A DNA stretch of 44,526 nt, taken from NCBI RefSeq assembly GCF_004362045.1, contig NZ_SNWX01000027.1, positions 1 to 44,526 on the forward strand. Reading direction: 5' to 3'. The stretch's first letter is position 1. Every line of letters begins with the position of its first letter. This stretch comes from Halanaerobium saccharolyticum. GTDB lineage: Bacteria; Bacillota; Halanaerobiia; Halanaerobiales; Halanaerobiaceae. The notes under the pieces are model-generated. The model did not search any database. It was not told the DNA's origin and was given only the letters and a program-made list of their open reading frames with translations. Below are positions 11,342 through 18,997 of this stretch, piece after piece. Both the position numbers and the translations under genes were made by a program.

Positions 11342-11956
11342 TTGAAAATTAAAACTATAAAAGAAAAAATACAGAATAGAATACCCGGACCAACAAGAAT
11401 TCAGCACTATTATTCAGTTTTAATACCTTTAATAGAAATAAATGGAGAAATCCACCTAATATATGAGCTGCGGTCACAAAATTTAAAAACTCAGCCGGGA
11501 GAAGTATCATTTCCGGGGGGAAGAATTGAGCGGGGAGAAGAGTTTTCTCAGGCGGCAGTAAGGGAATGCAGTGAAGAACTTTTAATTCCAGAATCAAAAA
11601 TAGAACTTTTAGGAGAGGCTGATTATTTAATAACACCTTATAATTTTATAATTTACACTTTTGTCGGTAAAATTAATATTGATTCAATCGAGTCAATCAA
11701 GGTTAATAATTATGAAGTGGAAGAAATTTTTACAGTCCCTCTGGAATTTTTTCTTAATCATCAGGCTGAAAAATATGCAGCTGTTTTAAAAAGCGAATTT
11801 GATCAGGATTTCCCCTATCATCTCTTACCACAGGGAGAAAAATTTAACCCCCGTCAGGGAGATTATCAGATCTATTTTTACCGCTATCAGGATAGAGTTA
11901 TCTGGGGTATTACAGCAGAGATCACCAGATCTTTTATTGAGATTATAAAACACTAA
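11342..11956 (+). CDS. NUDIX hydrolase, CoA pyrophosphatase-like
   Basis: This protein of about 204 residues has a full Nudix box: GGRIERGEEFSQAAVRECSE followed by ELLI, which fits Gx5Ex7REUxEExGU. Just before it, LRSQNLKTQPGEVSFPGG matches the UPF0035 signature of CoA and acyl-CoA diphosphatases (YeaB/NudL type), which split CoA into phosphopantetheine and 3',5'-ADP. I chose TTG 11342 because GAGGGTGAT lies at 11329-11337. Another TTG at 11327 overlaps that site. The gene stands alone between gatB and the sulfur genes. A CoA pyrophosphatase next to a CoA-disulfide-reductase cluster may be coincidence. Nudix identity is firm; CoA specificity is inferred from the signature. Confidence 0.88.
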   Translation: MKIKTIKEKIQNRIPGPTRIQHYYSVLIPLIEINGEIHLIYELRSQNLKTQPGEVSFPGGRIERGEEFSQAAVRECSEELLIPESKIELLGEADYLITPYNFIIYTFVGKINIDSIESIKVNNYEVEEIFTVPLEFFLNHQAEKYAAVLKSEFDQDFPYHLLPQGEKFNPRQGDYQIYFYRYQDRVIWGITAEITRSFIEIIKH

Positions 11957-11992
11957 TTATTTTGTAAATTACAGGCTCAAAGTTGACTATTT

Positions 11993-12012
11993 TGAATAAA
12001 AATATTCACTAT
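11993..12012 (+). promoter_or_regulatory. AT-rich palindrome, candidate operator of the sulfur-transport genes
   Basis: TGAATA (11993-11998) and TATTCA (12003-12008) form a palindrome with a 4-bp spacer. It overlaps TATTCACTAT (12003-12012), which recurs exactly at 15891-15900 in the promoter of the ArsR gene. It is therefore a candidate ArsR-family operator. A TTGACT lies just upstream (11983-11988), but I see no convincing -10. Confidence 0.35.
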
Positions 12013-12049
12013 TAACCAATATTATTAGAGATAAAAGGGGTTGTTATCA

Positions 12050-12496
12050 ATGACTCAGTTAATTTTTGCAGACAGCTGGTCATCATATATTGTTGGTGCA
12101 TTAATAGGTATTTTAAGCTGGTTCTCTTTTATAATTTCTAAGAAACCTCTGGGAACTTCTACCTCTTATGCACGTGGTTCAGCCAGACTGGGATCTATCT
12201 GCTGTGGAACTACTGTTTTTAATTGGAAATATTATCAGAAGTATAAGCCAGAACTTGAATGGCAGTCAATGCTGGTAATAGGGATTGTCCTGGGGAGTTT
12301 TATTTCCTCCCTTCTTTCCGGACAGTTTAGTCTGATATTTCTTCCTTTGACTGAGTTTGAATCAATTTTAAATCAGAGCTGCACTTTTAATTCTTTAATT
12401 GAGGCAGGTGAATCTAAATGGAAAGTAAAGTTAGATTACTCAAGGGGCTCGGCACTGGAATTATCTTTGGTTTTCTTCTCCAGCGGGGTGGAGTAA
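12050..12496 (+). CDS. YeeE/YedE family sulfur transporter, N-terminal half
   Basis: This protein of about 148 residues is a membrane protein with hydrophobic segments near residues 12-30 and 75-95. It carries STSYARGSARLGSICCGTTVF, resembling the substrate-channel region of YeeE/YedE (DUF395, TsuA-like) proteins, which import thiosulfate or related sulfur compounds. ATG 12050 is preferred over TTG 12041 because AAAAGGGG at 12033-12040 fits it. The second half of the transporter is a separate gene overlapping the end of this one by 79 bp in another frame. Split YeeE/YedE pairs are known in other bacteria, so this need not be a broken gene. The substrate is inferred from family and from the neighbouring rhodanese-type genes. 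Confidence 0.75.
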   Translation: MTQLIFADSWSSYIVGALIGILSWFSFIISKKPLGTSTSYARGSARLGSICCGTTVFNWKYYQKYKPELEWQSMLVIGIVLGSFISSLLSGQFSLIFLPLTEFESILNQSCTFNSLIEAGESKWKVKLDYSRGSALELSLVFFSSGVE

Positions 12497-12954
12497 CGGA
12501 TTATAATGTGCTGGTGGGCCAGCTTCTTTTAGAAGATTTTACTGTGGCCAAAATTATTTTAACTGCTATAGTTGTTGGGATGGTTGGTGTTTATTTTTTA
12601 AGCGATAAAGATATTATTGAACTTAAGCCTAAATCGGGTTCTTTAAGACGTACTATTCCAGGAGGTTTGATTTTTGGTGTGGGTTTTGCTCTGCTTGGTT
12701 ATTGTCCGGGGACTATTGCAGGAGCAATTGGTCAGGGTAGAATAGATGCTCTTATTCCTGGACTTTTAGGAATCTTTACTGGTTCATTTTTCTTTGCTGC
12801 TTTTTATGAAAAATATAGTGATTTAATAGATAAGAATATATTTAAGGTCGATACTCTACCTGAACTTCTAAAAGTTAATCACTGGAAGCTTATTATTCCC
12901 TTATCAACGGTTATTATTTTATTTTTAGTCTGGCTGGAAAGTATAGGGTTTTAA
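12418..12954 (+). CDS. YeeE/YedE family sulfur transporter, C-terminal half
   Basis: This 178-residue membrane protein has four or five hydrophobic segments. The motifs GFLLQRGGVTDYNVLVGQL, PGGLIFGVGFALLGYCPGT and IDALIPGLLGIFTGSFFFAAFYE match the repeat unit of YeeE/YedE thiosulfate-uptake proteins. The cysteine in GYCPGT corresponds to a residue the family uses to relay thiosulfate. It starts at ATG 12418, inside the 3' end of the first half, behind GGCAGGTG. The stop lies one base before the ATG of the SLC13-type permease, so the three membrane genes are tightly coupled. It probably works with the first half as a two-chain transporter. Specificity is inferred. Confidence 0.8.
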   Translation: MESKVRLLKGLGTGIIFGFLLQRGGVTDYNVLVGQLLLEDFTVAKIILTAIVVGMVGVYFLSDKDIIELKPKSGSLRRTIPGGLIFGVGFALLGYCPGTIAGAIGQGRIDALIPGLLGIFTGSFFFAAFYEKYSDLIDKNIFKVDTLPELLKVNHWKLIIPLSTVIILFLVWLESIGF

Positions 12955-12955
12955 G

Positions 12956-14749
12956 ATGGATTTTGAAATAGCCTTAACCTTAATGATTCTGCTAACCACA
13001 ATCATACTATTTATAACTGAGTCTTTTCGGGTAGATATTATTGCTATACTAATAATGTTAACATTAGCCTGGACAGGACTTATTACTCCAGCAGAAGCTT
13101 TTTCGGGTCTTTCCAGTAATGCGGTAATAGCTATAATTGGTATTATGATTATAGGTTACGGGATGGAGAAATCTGGAGTTATGCAGAAGATAAGCAGACT
13201 GCTGCTTTCAGTTTCAGGTAAAGAGGAGAAGCAGCTAACAGTGATCCTCTCTCTTTCTGCAGGTGCAGTCTCTGCTTTGATGCAGAATATTGGAGTAATT
13301 GCCTTGTTTTTACCTGTTATCAGAAGGATGACTGAAAAGTTAAATTTATCTCTAAGAAAAGTATTAATGCCGGTTGGTTTTGCAGTTATCCTTGGTGGAA
13401 ATCTGACAATGGTTGGTGCTGGTAATTTAATTGTTCTTAATGATCTTTTGATTCAGCAGAATGCCGACCCATTTAATCTTTTTGCAGTATTTCCAATTGG
13501 ATTTGCAGTTTTAATTTTCGGGATTTTATATTTTTATTTTTTTGGAGGCAGGGTGCTGCCCTCAAATAAAAAAAGAGGAAACAGGTTTTTAGAAAGTCAG
13601 CAGAAATTAATTTCAAATTGGAAGCTGGCGACGACTGTTCACAGTTATTTAATCTCCAAAAATTGTGAGCTTTTAAATAAAACACTGGAAGAATCAAATC
13701 TCTGGTCTGATTATAATCTTTATCTTCTTGCCTTAAAAGAAGGTGATGATATATCATATGCACCCTGGCGTTTTACCAGATTTGCTGCTGAACAAAAAGT
13801 GATTATCATGGGAGAAAAAGATGATCTGCAGACTTTTGCTGAGGATTATAATTTAACTCTAAAAAAGGAATATAAAAATTATCTGGAACATCATGAATTG
13901 GAAGAAACTTCTTTTGCTGAGTTGATGGTACCTCCTCGTTCAGCTCTGGCTGGAAGAACTATTAGGGAAATTTCAATTCGAAAAAATTATTTTGTTAATC
14001 CTGTGCATTTGATCAGGGGGGAAAAAGAAATCAGAGGTGATTTTTCTGATTTCATTTTGCGAGCAGGAGATACATTAGTTGTTTATGGACCAAATGAAAA
14101 TATCAGACAGCTGAAGACCAAGACTGATTTTGTACTTCTGACTTCTCTGCCTCCTAAAGAGGCTGAAGGTAATAAACCATTTTTTGCAATCTGGTCATTT
14201 TTACTATCAATTTTATTGATAATTTTAGGATTTAATCTGGGCCTGTCTTTTTTTACAGGAGCAGCCCTTGTAATCATATCTGGAATTGTGAAACCCGGTG
14301 AGATTTATCAAGCAGTTGATTGGAAAACGGTTTTTTTACTCTCTGGTTTAATTCCTCTCGGAATAGCTATGGAAAATACGGGTGCGGCTCATTATTTGGC
14401 TGATTTAATAATTAGTCCCCTGGAAAATGGGCCGGTATTTTTAATACTTTTAGCTGTTTCTCTGCTGGCCAGTATCTTTACCTTATTTATGTCAAATGTT
14501 GCTGCTACAGTTGTGCTGGTACCGCTGGTAATGATTATTGGAAATCAACTGGGGATTGCTCCCAGGGGTCTTGCTCTCCTGGCTGCAGTTTCCGCTTCTA
14601 ATTCATTTATACTGCCTACACATCAGGTCAATGCTTTCTTTATGTCGGCTGGAGATTATAAGAGCAGTGATTATTTAAAAGCCGGAGGCTTTTTATCATT
14701 AATCTATATTTTCATCGCAAGTTTGATGATTTATTTATTTTATATTTAA
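12956..14749 (+). CDS. SLC13/DASS-type anion permease with two RCK_C domains
   Basis: This 597-residue inner-membrane protein has two transport halves: hydrophobic segments at about 1-200 and again at 400-597. Between them lies a soluble insert with two TrkA-C (RCK_C) type domains (about 215-300 and 310-395; LAGRTIREI and ILRAGDTLVVYGP are typical). The transport motifs SALMQNIGVIALFLPV, GGNLTMVGAGN and SNVAATVVLVPLV fit the divalent anion:Na+ symporter (CitT/SLC13) family, whose RCK_C-bearing members often carry sulfate or related anions. It starts 1 bp after the YeeE/YedE gene and lies before a rhodanese gene, so sulfate, thiosulfate or sulfite is a plausible substrate. The substrate cannot be read from the sequence. 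Confidence 0.85.
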   Translation: MDFEIALTLMILLTTIILFITESFRVDIIAILIMLTLAWTGLITPAEAFSGLSSNAVIAIIGIMIIGYGMEKSGVMQKISRLLLSVSGKEEKQLTVILSLSAGAVSALMQNIGVIALFLPVIRRMTEKLNLSLRKVLMPVGFAVILGGNLTMVGAGNLIVLNDLLIQQNADPFNLFAVFPIGFAVLIFGILYFYFFGGRVLPSNKKRGNRFLESQQKLISNWKLATTVHSYLISKNCELLNKTLEESNLWSDYNLYLLALKEGDDISYAPWRFTRFAAEQKVIIMGEKDDLQTFAEDYNLTLKKEYKNYLEHHELEETSFAELMVPPRSALAGRTIREISIRKNYFVNPVHLIRGEKEIRGDFSDFILRAGDTLVVYGPNENIRQLKTKTDFVLLTSLPPKEAEGNKPFFAIWSFLLSILLIILGFNLGLSFFTGAALVIISGIVKPGEIYQAVDWKTVFLLSGLIPLGIAMENTGAAHYLADLIISPLENGPVFLILLAVSLLASIFTLFMSNVAATVVLVPLVMIIGNQLGIAPRGLALLAAVSASNSFILPTHQVNAFFMSAGDYKSSDYLKAGGFLSLIYIFIASLMIYLFYI

Positions 14750-14786
14750 ACTACTGAAGAGGAGTGGTTATGAAGGAGCACCCTGG

Positions 14787-15773
14787 ATGGTATTTACAGG
14801 AGATGCTCTTTTTGCAGGTGATGTAGGCAGAATTGATTTTCTGGGGGAAGAAAATTTAGAGAAGACTGGAGGCTGGCTTTATGATTCCATTTTTAATAAG
14901 ATTCTGCCCTTAGGTGATGAAGTTATTCTCTGTCCGGCTCATGGTGCCGGTTCAGTCTGTGCAGCAGCTATTGCGGAAAGAGAATGGACAACTATTGGGA
15001 TAGAAAGGAAGTTAAATCCTAAACTGCAGGTTGAAAATAAGGAAGAATTTATTGAGCTGGTTGGTGAAATGCTGGAATATCCACCTTATTTTAAATATAT
15101 GGAAGAATCAAATTTAACTGGACTGGAACTTTTAGCTCATTATGAGCAGCCGGCGTCACTTTCAGCTGCTGAATTTGCTGAAGCAATGAAAGACGAGGAT
15201 AGCTATATTATTGATGTGAGAACTGAATCAAGTTATGCCTCTGCCCATATACCAGGTTCAATTTCCATTCCGCTGCAGAATCTCCCAAGTTTTGTAGGCT
15301 GGTTTATTCCAACTGGAGCTGAGATCCTGCTGGTAACTGAAGGGGAATATCCAGATGAGGCTATCAGGTATTTATATAGAACTGGTTATGATAATATTGC
15401 GGGTTATTTAAGCGGAGGAATTATTAGTTGGCATCTGGGTGGAAAGAAGAGTGACTCAGTTAATACAGTAACGGTTGATAAGCTCTGTACCATGCTGGAT
15501 ACGGAGCCTGAAGATTGGTTTATTCTTGATATTCGCTCAGAAGATGAACTAAAAACAGAAGGTGAGATCCAGAATGCTGAGAATATTCACTTAACCCAGC
15601 TGCCTGAGCATTATAATGAACTGCCTCAGGATAAACCTTTATATATATTCTGTGGAAGTGGTTTAAGATCGATGACTGCTGCAAGTTTACTTCAGAAAGA
15701 GGGTTTTATTAATCAGAGGGTAGTATTAGGTGGTTTGGTTGCCTGGAATTCAACTAGCTGTCCACTTGTTTAG
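14787..15773 (+). CDS. 5'-truncated metallo-beta-lactamase/rhodanese protein
   Basis: These 328 residues correspond to the C-terminal part of an MBL-fold hydrolase fused to two rhodanese domains, a family linked to persulfide and thiosulfate metabolism. Only the end of the MBL domain remains: VFTGDALFAGDVGR and CPAHGAGS. The N-terminal part with the HxHxDH metal site is missing. Codons just upstream of ATG 14787 still read GYEGAPW in frame, as in full-length relatives, and run into the 3' end of the permease gene, which argues for a deletion. Rhodanese 1 (about residues 130-215) has no cysteine in its active loop (LLVTEGEYP). Rhodanese 2 (about 230-328) keeps CGSGLRS. AAGGAG at 14773-14778 could drive translation of the remnant as a rhodanese protein. 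Confidence 0.82.
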   Translation: MVFTGDALFAGDVGRIDFLGEENLEKTGGWLYDSIFNKILPLGDEVILCPAHGAGSVCAAAIAEREWTTIGIERKLNPKLQVENKEEFIELVGEMLEYPPYFKYMEESNLTGLELLAHYEQPASLSAAEFAEAMKDEDSYIIDVRTESSYASAHIPGSISIPLQNLPSFVGWFIPTGAEILLVTEGEYPDEAIRYLYRTGYDNIAGYLSGGIISWHLGGKKSDSVNTVTVDKLCTMLDTEPEDWFILDIRSEDELKTEGEIQNAENIHLTQLPEHYNELPQDKPLYIFCGSGLRSMTAASLLQKEGFINQRVVLGGLVAWNSTSCPLV

Positions 15774-15800
15774 TGATTAAATAGATAAAAATTATAAATT

Positions 15801-15829
15801 AAATGGCCCATTTTGGGCCATTTTGTTTG
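15801..15829 (+). terminator. rho-independent terminator
   Basis: A 10-bp perfect stem, AAATGGCCCA with TGGGCCATTT around a TTT loop, is followed by T-rich sequence. It ends the transport/rhodanese unit before the ArsR promoter. Confidence 0.85.
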
Positions 15830-15881
15830 CGAATTTCAAAAATAGTTATTCGAACTTTGTTAAATAAATCTTTAATATAGC

Positions 15882-15910
15882 TTGACATTTTATTCACTAT
15901 ATCGTATTAT
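15882..15910 (+). promoter_or_regulatory. sigma-A promoter of the arsR-CoADR unit with candidate operator
   Basis: TTGACA (15882-15887) and TATTAT (15905-15910) are separated by 17 bp. The spacer contains TATTCACTAT (15891-15900), also found upstream of the YeeE gene. Around it, ATTC-N8-GTAT (15892-15907) is one base from the ATTC-N8-GAAT pattern I recall for persulfide-sensing ArsR proteins such as SqrR. Autoregulation is likely but inferred. Confidence 0.72.
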
Positions 15911-15949
15911 TTAGATAAAGCAATACAAATTCAGAATGGAGGTAGAAAA

Positions 15950-16279
15950 ATGCCTTTTTTTACAAGTGAACAAGGAAAAAAAGTTTTGAAAGACCAGGAA
16001 GAAATTTTAGAAAAAGAAGCAAAATTATTAAAAGCTCTGGCTCATCCAGTGAGACTGGTGATTGTTAAAGGTTTAATGGCCGAAGAAGGATGTAATGTTT
16101 CAGAAATGCAGGAATGTTTAAATATTCCGCAATCAACATTATCCCAGCATTTAGCAAAATTAAGGGAAGCTAATATTTTGAATAGTAAAAGAAATGGACT
16201 GGAAAGAAATTATTATGTTGTCAATGAAACAATTATGAAGATCATAAATGTACTCAGCGATTTCGAAAAAAATCAGTAA
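15950..16279 (+). CDS. ArsR/SmtB-family transcriptional repressor, probable sulfur sensor
   Basis: This 109-residue winged-helix protein has the ArsR pattern: LLKALAHPVRLVIVKGLM, then a recognition helix in IPQSTLSQHLAKLREANIL, and the wing SKRNGLERNYYVV. Two cysteines, C48 (EEGCNVSE) and C56 (MQECLNIP), lie near the DNA-binding helices. There is no obvious His/Asp metal site. Thiol-based (persulfide or metalloid) sensing is therefore plausible. It is preceded by a near-consensus promoter and followed 42 bp later by the CoA-disulfide-reductase fusion gene, so it probably represses its own unit until reactive sulfur accumulates. ArsR family is certain; the inducer is inferred from the neighbour. 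Confidence 0.9.
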   Translation: MPFFTSEQGKKVLKDQEEILEKEAKLLKALAHPVRLVIVKGLMAEEGCNVSEMQECLNIPQSTLSQHLAKLREANILNSKRNGLERNYYVVNETIMKIINVLSDFEKNQ

Positions 16280-16321
16280 ATAAAAAATAATTTTAGATTA
16301 AAAAAATCTAGGAGGAATAAA

Positions 16322-18835
16322 ATGTCAGATAAAGTAATAATAGTGGGTGGAGTTGCTGGAGGAGCAAGTACTGCAGCTCGCCTGCGGAGAATGGATGAAG
16401 ATCTTGAAATAATTATGTTAGAAAAAGGAGAACATATTTCCTTTGCCAATTGTGGTTTGCCATATCATATCGGAGAAGTAATTGAGGAAAGGGAAAAGCT
16501 TTTAGTTCAAACACCTCAATCAATGCAGGACAGATTTAAGATTGATGTTAGAATTCAACATGAAGCTGTAAAAATTAAGCGGGAGGAAAAAACAGTTGAG
16601 ATTAAAGATTTAAAAACTGGAGAAATATACAAAGAAAGCTATGATAAATTGGTTTTATCTCCCGGGGCAGAACCTATTAAGCCGCCGCTTCCTGGTCTGG
16701 ATTTTCCAGAAGTTTTTACCCTGAGAAATATTCCAGATACAGATAAGATTAAGAATTTTGTAGATAATCAAAAACCTAAACGAGCGGTAGTGGTTGGAGG
16801 AGGTTTTATTGGCCTGGAAATGGCTGAAAATCTTCATGAAAGAGGAATTGAAGTTTCAGTGGTTGAGATGATGGATCAGTTAATGGGTTCTTTAGATTAC
16901 GAAATGGCTGCAATGCTGCATAACCATCTCAGAACTAAAGGGATTGATCTTCACCTGGGAGATGGTATTGCAGCAGTAGAAGCGGCTGCTGAGAGAAAAA
17001 TAGTAAAATTACAGAGCGGCAGGACAATTAAGACTGATATGATCATTTTATCTATCGGAGTTAGCCCCCTGACTGAGCTGGCAGAAGAAGCTGGACTGGA
17101 AATCGGAAGCAGTAAGGGAATCAAAGTAAACGAATATCTGCAGACCTCTGATCCCAGTATTTATGCGATTGGTGATGCAATTGAAGTTAAAGATTTAGTT
17201 ACAGGTCAGCCTGCCCGAATTCCGCTGGCCGGTCCTGCAAATAAACAGGGTAGAATAGCTGCAGATAATATCTGCGGCAGAAAAGAAAAATATAAGGGTA
17301 CTCAGGGAACTTCAATTGCTAAAGCTTTTGATCTGTCAATTGCTTCCACAGGGGTTTCGGAGAAAACACTTCAGGATTTAAAATGGGATTATAAAGTTAT
17401 TCATACCAATTCCAATAATCATGCCGGTTATTATCCTGGTGCAGTACCCATGATGATTAAATTAATTTTTGCTCCCGAAAATGGTAGAGTACTGGGAGCA
17501 CAGATTGCCGGTTATGATGGGGTAGACAAAAGAATCGATATTCTGGCGACAGCAGTCAGACAGGAAATGGATGTTTTTGATCTGCAGGAGCTGGAGCTTG
17601 CTTATGCCCCACCCTTTGGTTCAGCAAAGGATCCCGTGAATATGGCCGGGTTTGCTGCAGGTAATCTCTTAAAAGGAGTTGTAGATACTGCTTACTGGCA
17701 GGAATTAGAGAATATTGATTTTGAGGAGACTGTTATTTTAGATGTTCGAGAAGAAGTCGAAACCCAGTTAGGTAGTATTGAGCTTGGGAACTCAATTAAT
17801 ATTCCTTTAAATGATTTACGTGATAATTTAGATAAACTTGACCCGACAAAAGAGTATATAGTTTATTGTGCCATTGGTTTAAGAGGCTATATCGCTGCGC
17901 GAATAATGCAGCAGAATGGGTTTTCTAAAGTCCGTAATTTGAGTGGTGGCTATAAATTGTATAAGGCTGTTCAAGATGATCAGGAAAAGGTTATTGAGGA
18001 TCCAGCTGAAGCAAGCTATAATTCTGCAGAAAGTCCAGAAGAGGCTAAACAGGTCGGTAAAGATATGCTCAAACATATTAGAGGTACAGTGGTAGAACTT
18101 GATGCCTGCGGTCTGCAGTGTCCGGGTCCAATTATGCAGGTTTATAAGAAGATGGAAACAATGGAAAATGGTGATCTTCTGGAAGTGACAGCAACTGATC
18201 CTGGCTTTATGCAGGACATTAAAGCCTGGGCTAAAAACACCGGCAATACAGTTTTAAGCATTGAGGAAGCTGCTGATAAAATTGAAGTTACACTTTTAAA
18301 AGGCCAAGCTAATAATCTGAAGCAGGAAAGTAAAAAAATTAATAACAGCGTTTCGGAGCCGGTCAAAAAAGGAAAAACTATGGTAGTTTTTAGTGGGGAA
18401 CTGGATAAAGCAATAGCATCATTTATTATTGCTAATGGAGCAGCTGCTATGGGAAATCAGGTAACCTTATTCTTTACCTTCTGGGGTTTAAATGTTTTAA
18501 GAAAAGATGGACCTGTAAATGCTGATAAAAATATGATGGAGAAAATGTTTGCTAAAATGATGCCTCAGGGAAGTAAAAAACTTCCTCTTTCCAATATGAA
18601 CATGATGGGAATTGGTCCCAAAATGATCAGGGGAATTATGGAGAAAAAGGGTGTTGATTCTCTGGAAGAATTGATTGAAGACGCTGTAGATAATGGAGTC
18701 AGACTTGTTGCCTGTCAGATGACAATGGATATGCTGGGTATTAAAAAAGAAGAATTAATTTCAGGCGTAGAAGTTGGAGGAGTTGCAACTTTCTTAGGTT
18801 CAGCCGATGAATCAAATATGAGTCTCTTTATTTAA
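16322..18835 (+). CDS. CoA-disulfide reductase-like / rhodanese / TusA / DsrE-like fusion protein
   Basis: This 837-residue cytoplasmic protein has four sulfur domains. Residues 1-445: FAD/NAD(P)H disulfide reductase with GGVAGGAS (9-16) and the CoADR/persulfide-reductase motif SFANCGLPYH with active C44, plus YAIGDAIEV for FAD. About 455-550: rhodanese with YCAIGLRG active loop. About 585-655: TusA-like domain with ACGLQCPGP. About 675-837: DsrE/DsrF-like domain (VVFSGELDKAIASFIIANGAA...) with a cysteine in VACQMTMDM. The enzyme could reduce CoA persulfide or disulfide and pass sulfane sulfur between its own cysteines. It is transcribed after arsR behind an AGGAGG site. In Halanaerobium, thiosulfate-to-sulfide conversion by rhodanese-type proteins has been proposed; this protein is a candidate participant. 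Domain identities are firm; the exact reaction is inferred. Confidence 0.93.
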   Translation: MSDKVIIVGGVAGGASTAARLRRMDEDLEIIMLEKGEHISFANCGLPYHIGEVIEEREKLLVQTPQSMQDRFKIDVRIQHEAVKIKREEKTVEIKDLKTGEIYKESYDKLVLSPGAEPIKPPLPGLDFPEVFTLRNIPDTDKIKNFVDNQKPKRAVVVGGGFIGLEMAENLHERGIEVSVVEMMDQLMGSLDYEMAAMLHNHLRTKGIDLHLGDGIAAVEAAAERKIVKLQSGRTIKTDMIILSIGVSPLTELAEEAGLEIGSSKGIKVNEYLQTSDPSIYAIGDAIEVKDLVTGQPARIPLAGPANKQGRIAADNICGRKEKYKGTQGTSIAKAFDLSIASTGVSEKTLQDLKWDYKVIHTNSNNHAGYYPGAVPMMIKLIFAPENGRVLGAQIAGYDGVDKRIDILATAVRQEMDVFDLQELELAYAPPFGSAKDPVNMAGFAAGNLLKGVVDTAYWQELENIDFEETVILDVREEVETQLGSIELGNSINIPLNDLRDNLDKLDPTKEYIVYCAIGLRGYIAARIMQQNGFSKVRNLSGGYKLYKAVQDDQEKVIEDPAEASYNSAESPEEAKQVGKDMLKHIRGTVVELDACGLQCPGPIMQVYKKMETMENGDLLEVTATDPGFMQDIKAWAKNTGNTVLSIEEAADKIEVTLLKGQANNLKQESKKINNSVSEPVKKGKTMVVFSGELDKAIASFIIANGAAAMGNQVTLFFTFWGLNVLRKDGPVNADKNMMEKMFAKMMPQGSKKLPLSNMNMMGIGPKMIRGIMEKKGVDSLEELIEDAVDNGVRLVACQMTMDMLGIKKEELISGVEVGGVATFLGSADESNMSLFI

Positions 18836-18905
18836 ATAGTGAATTTAATACTTAATATAGATTTGGAGTTTATTCTTAATTAAAAAAGAAAACTATTAAA
18901 TTAAT

Positions 18906-18952
18906 ATCCCCTGAGAAGGCAGCGCTTTTAAAGCTTTCTCAGGGGATTTTTA
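18906..18952 (+). terminator. strong terminator after the CoADR fusion gene
   Basis: A 12-bp perfect stem, ATCCCCTGAGAA (18906-18917) with TTCTCAGGGGAT (18936-18947), is followed by a T run. It lies between convergent genes, so it may also end the minus-strand MATE transcript, although the T run on that side is weak. Confidence 0.9.
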
Positions 18953-18997
18953 ATCTCAAAAATTATGTTTCAATCTTTTTGAAGGTAGAGAATCATT

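Noticed and set aside
11983-12011. TTGACT as a -35 for the YeeE transporter gene.
   Set aside because: No acceptable -10 lies 16-18 bp downstream; only the palindrome is reported.
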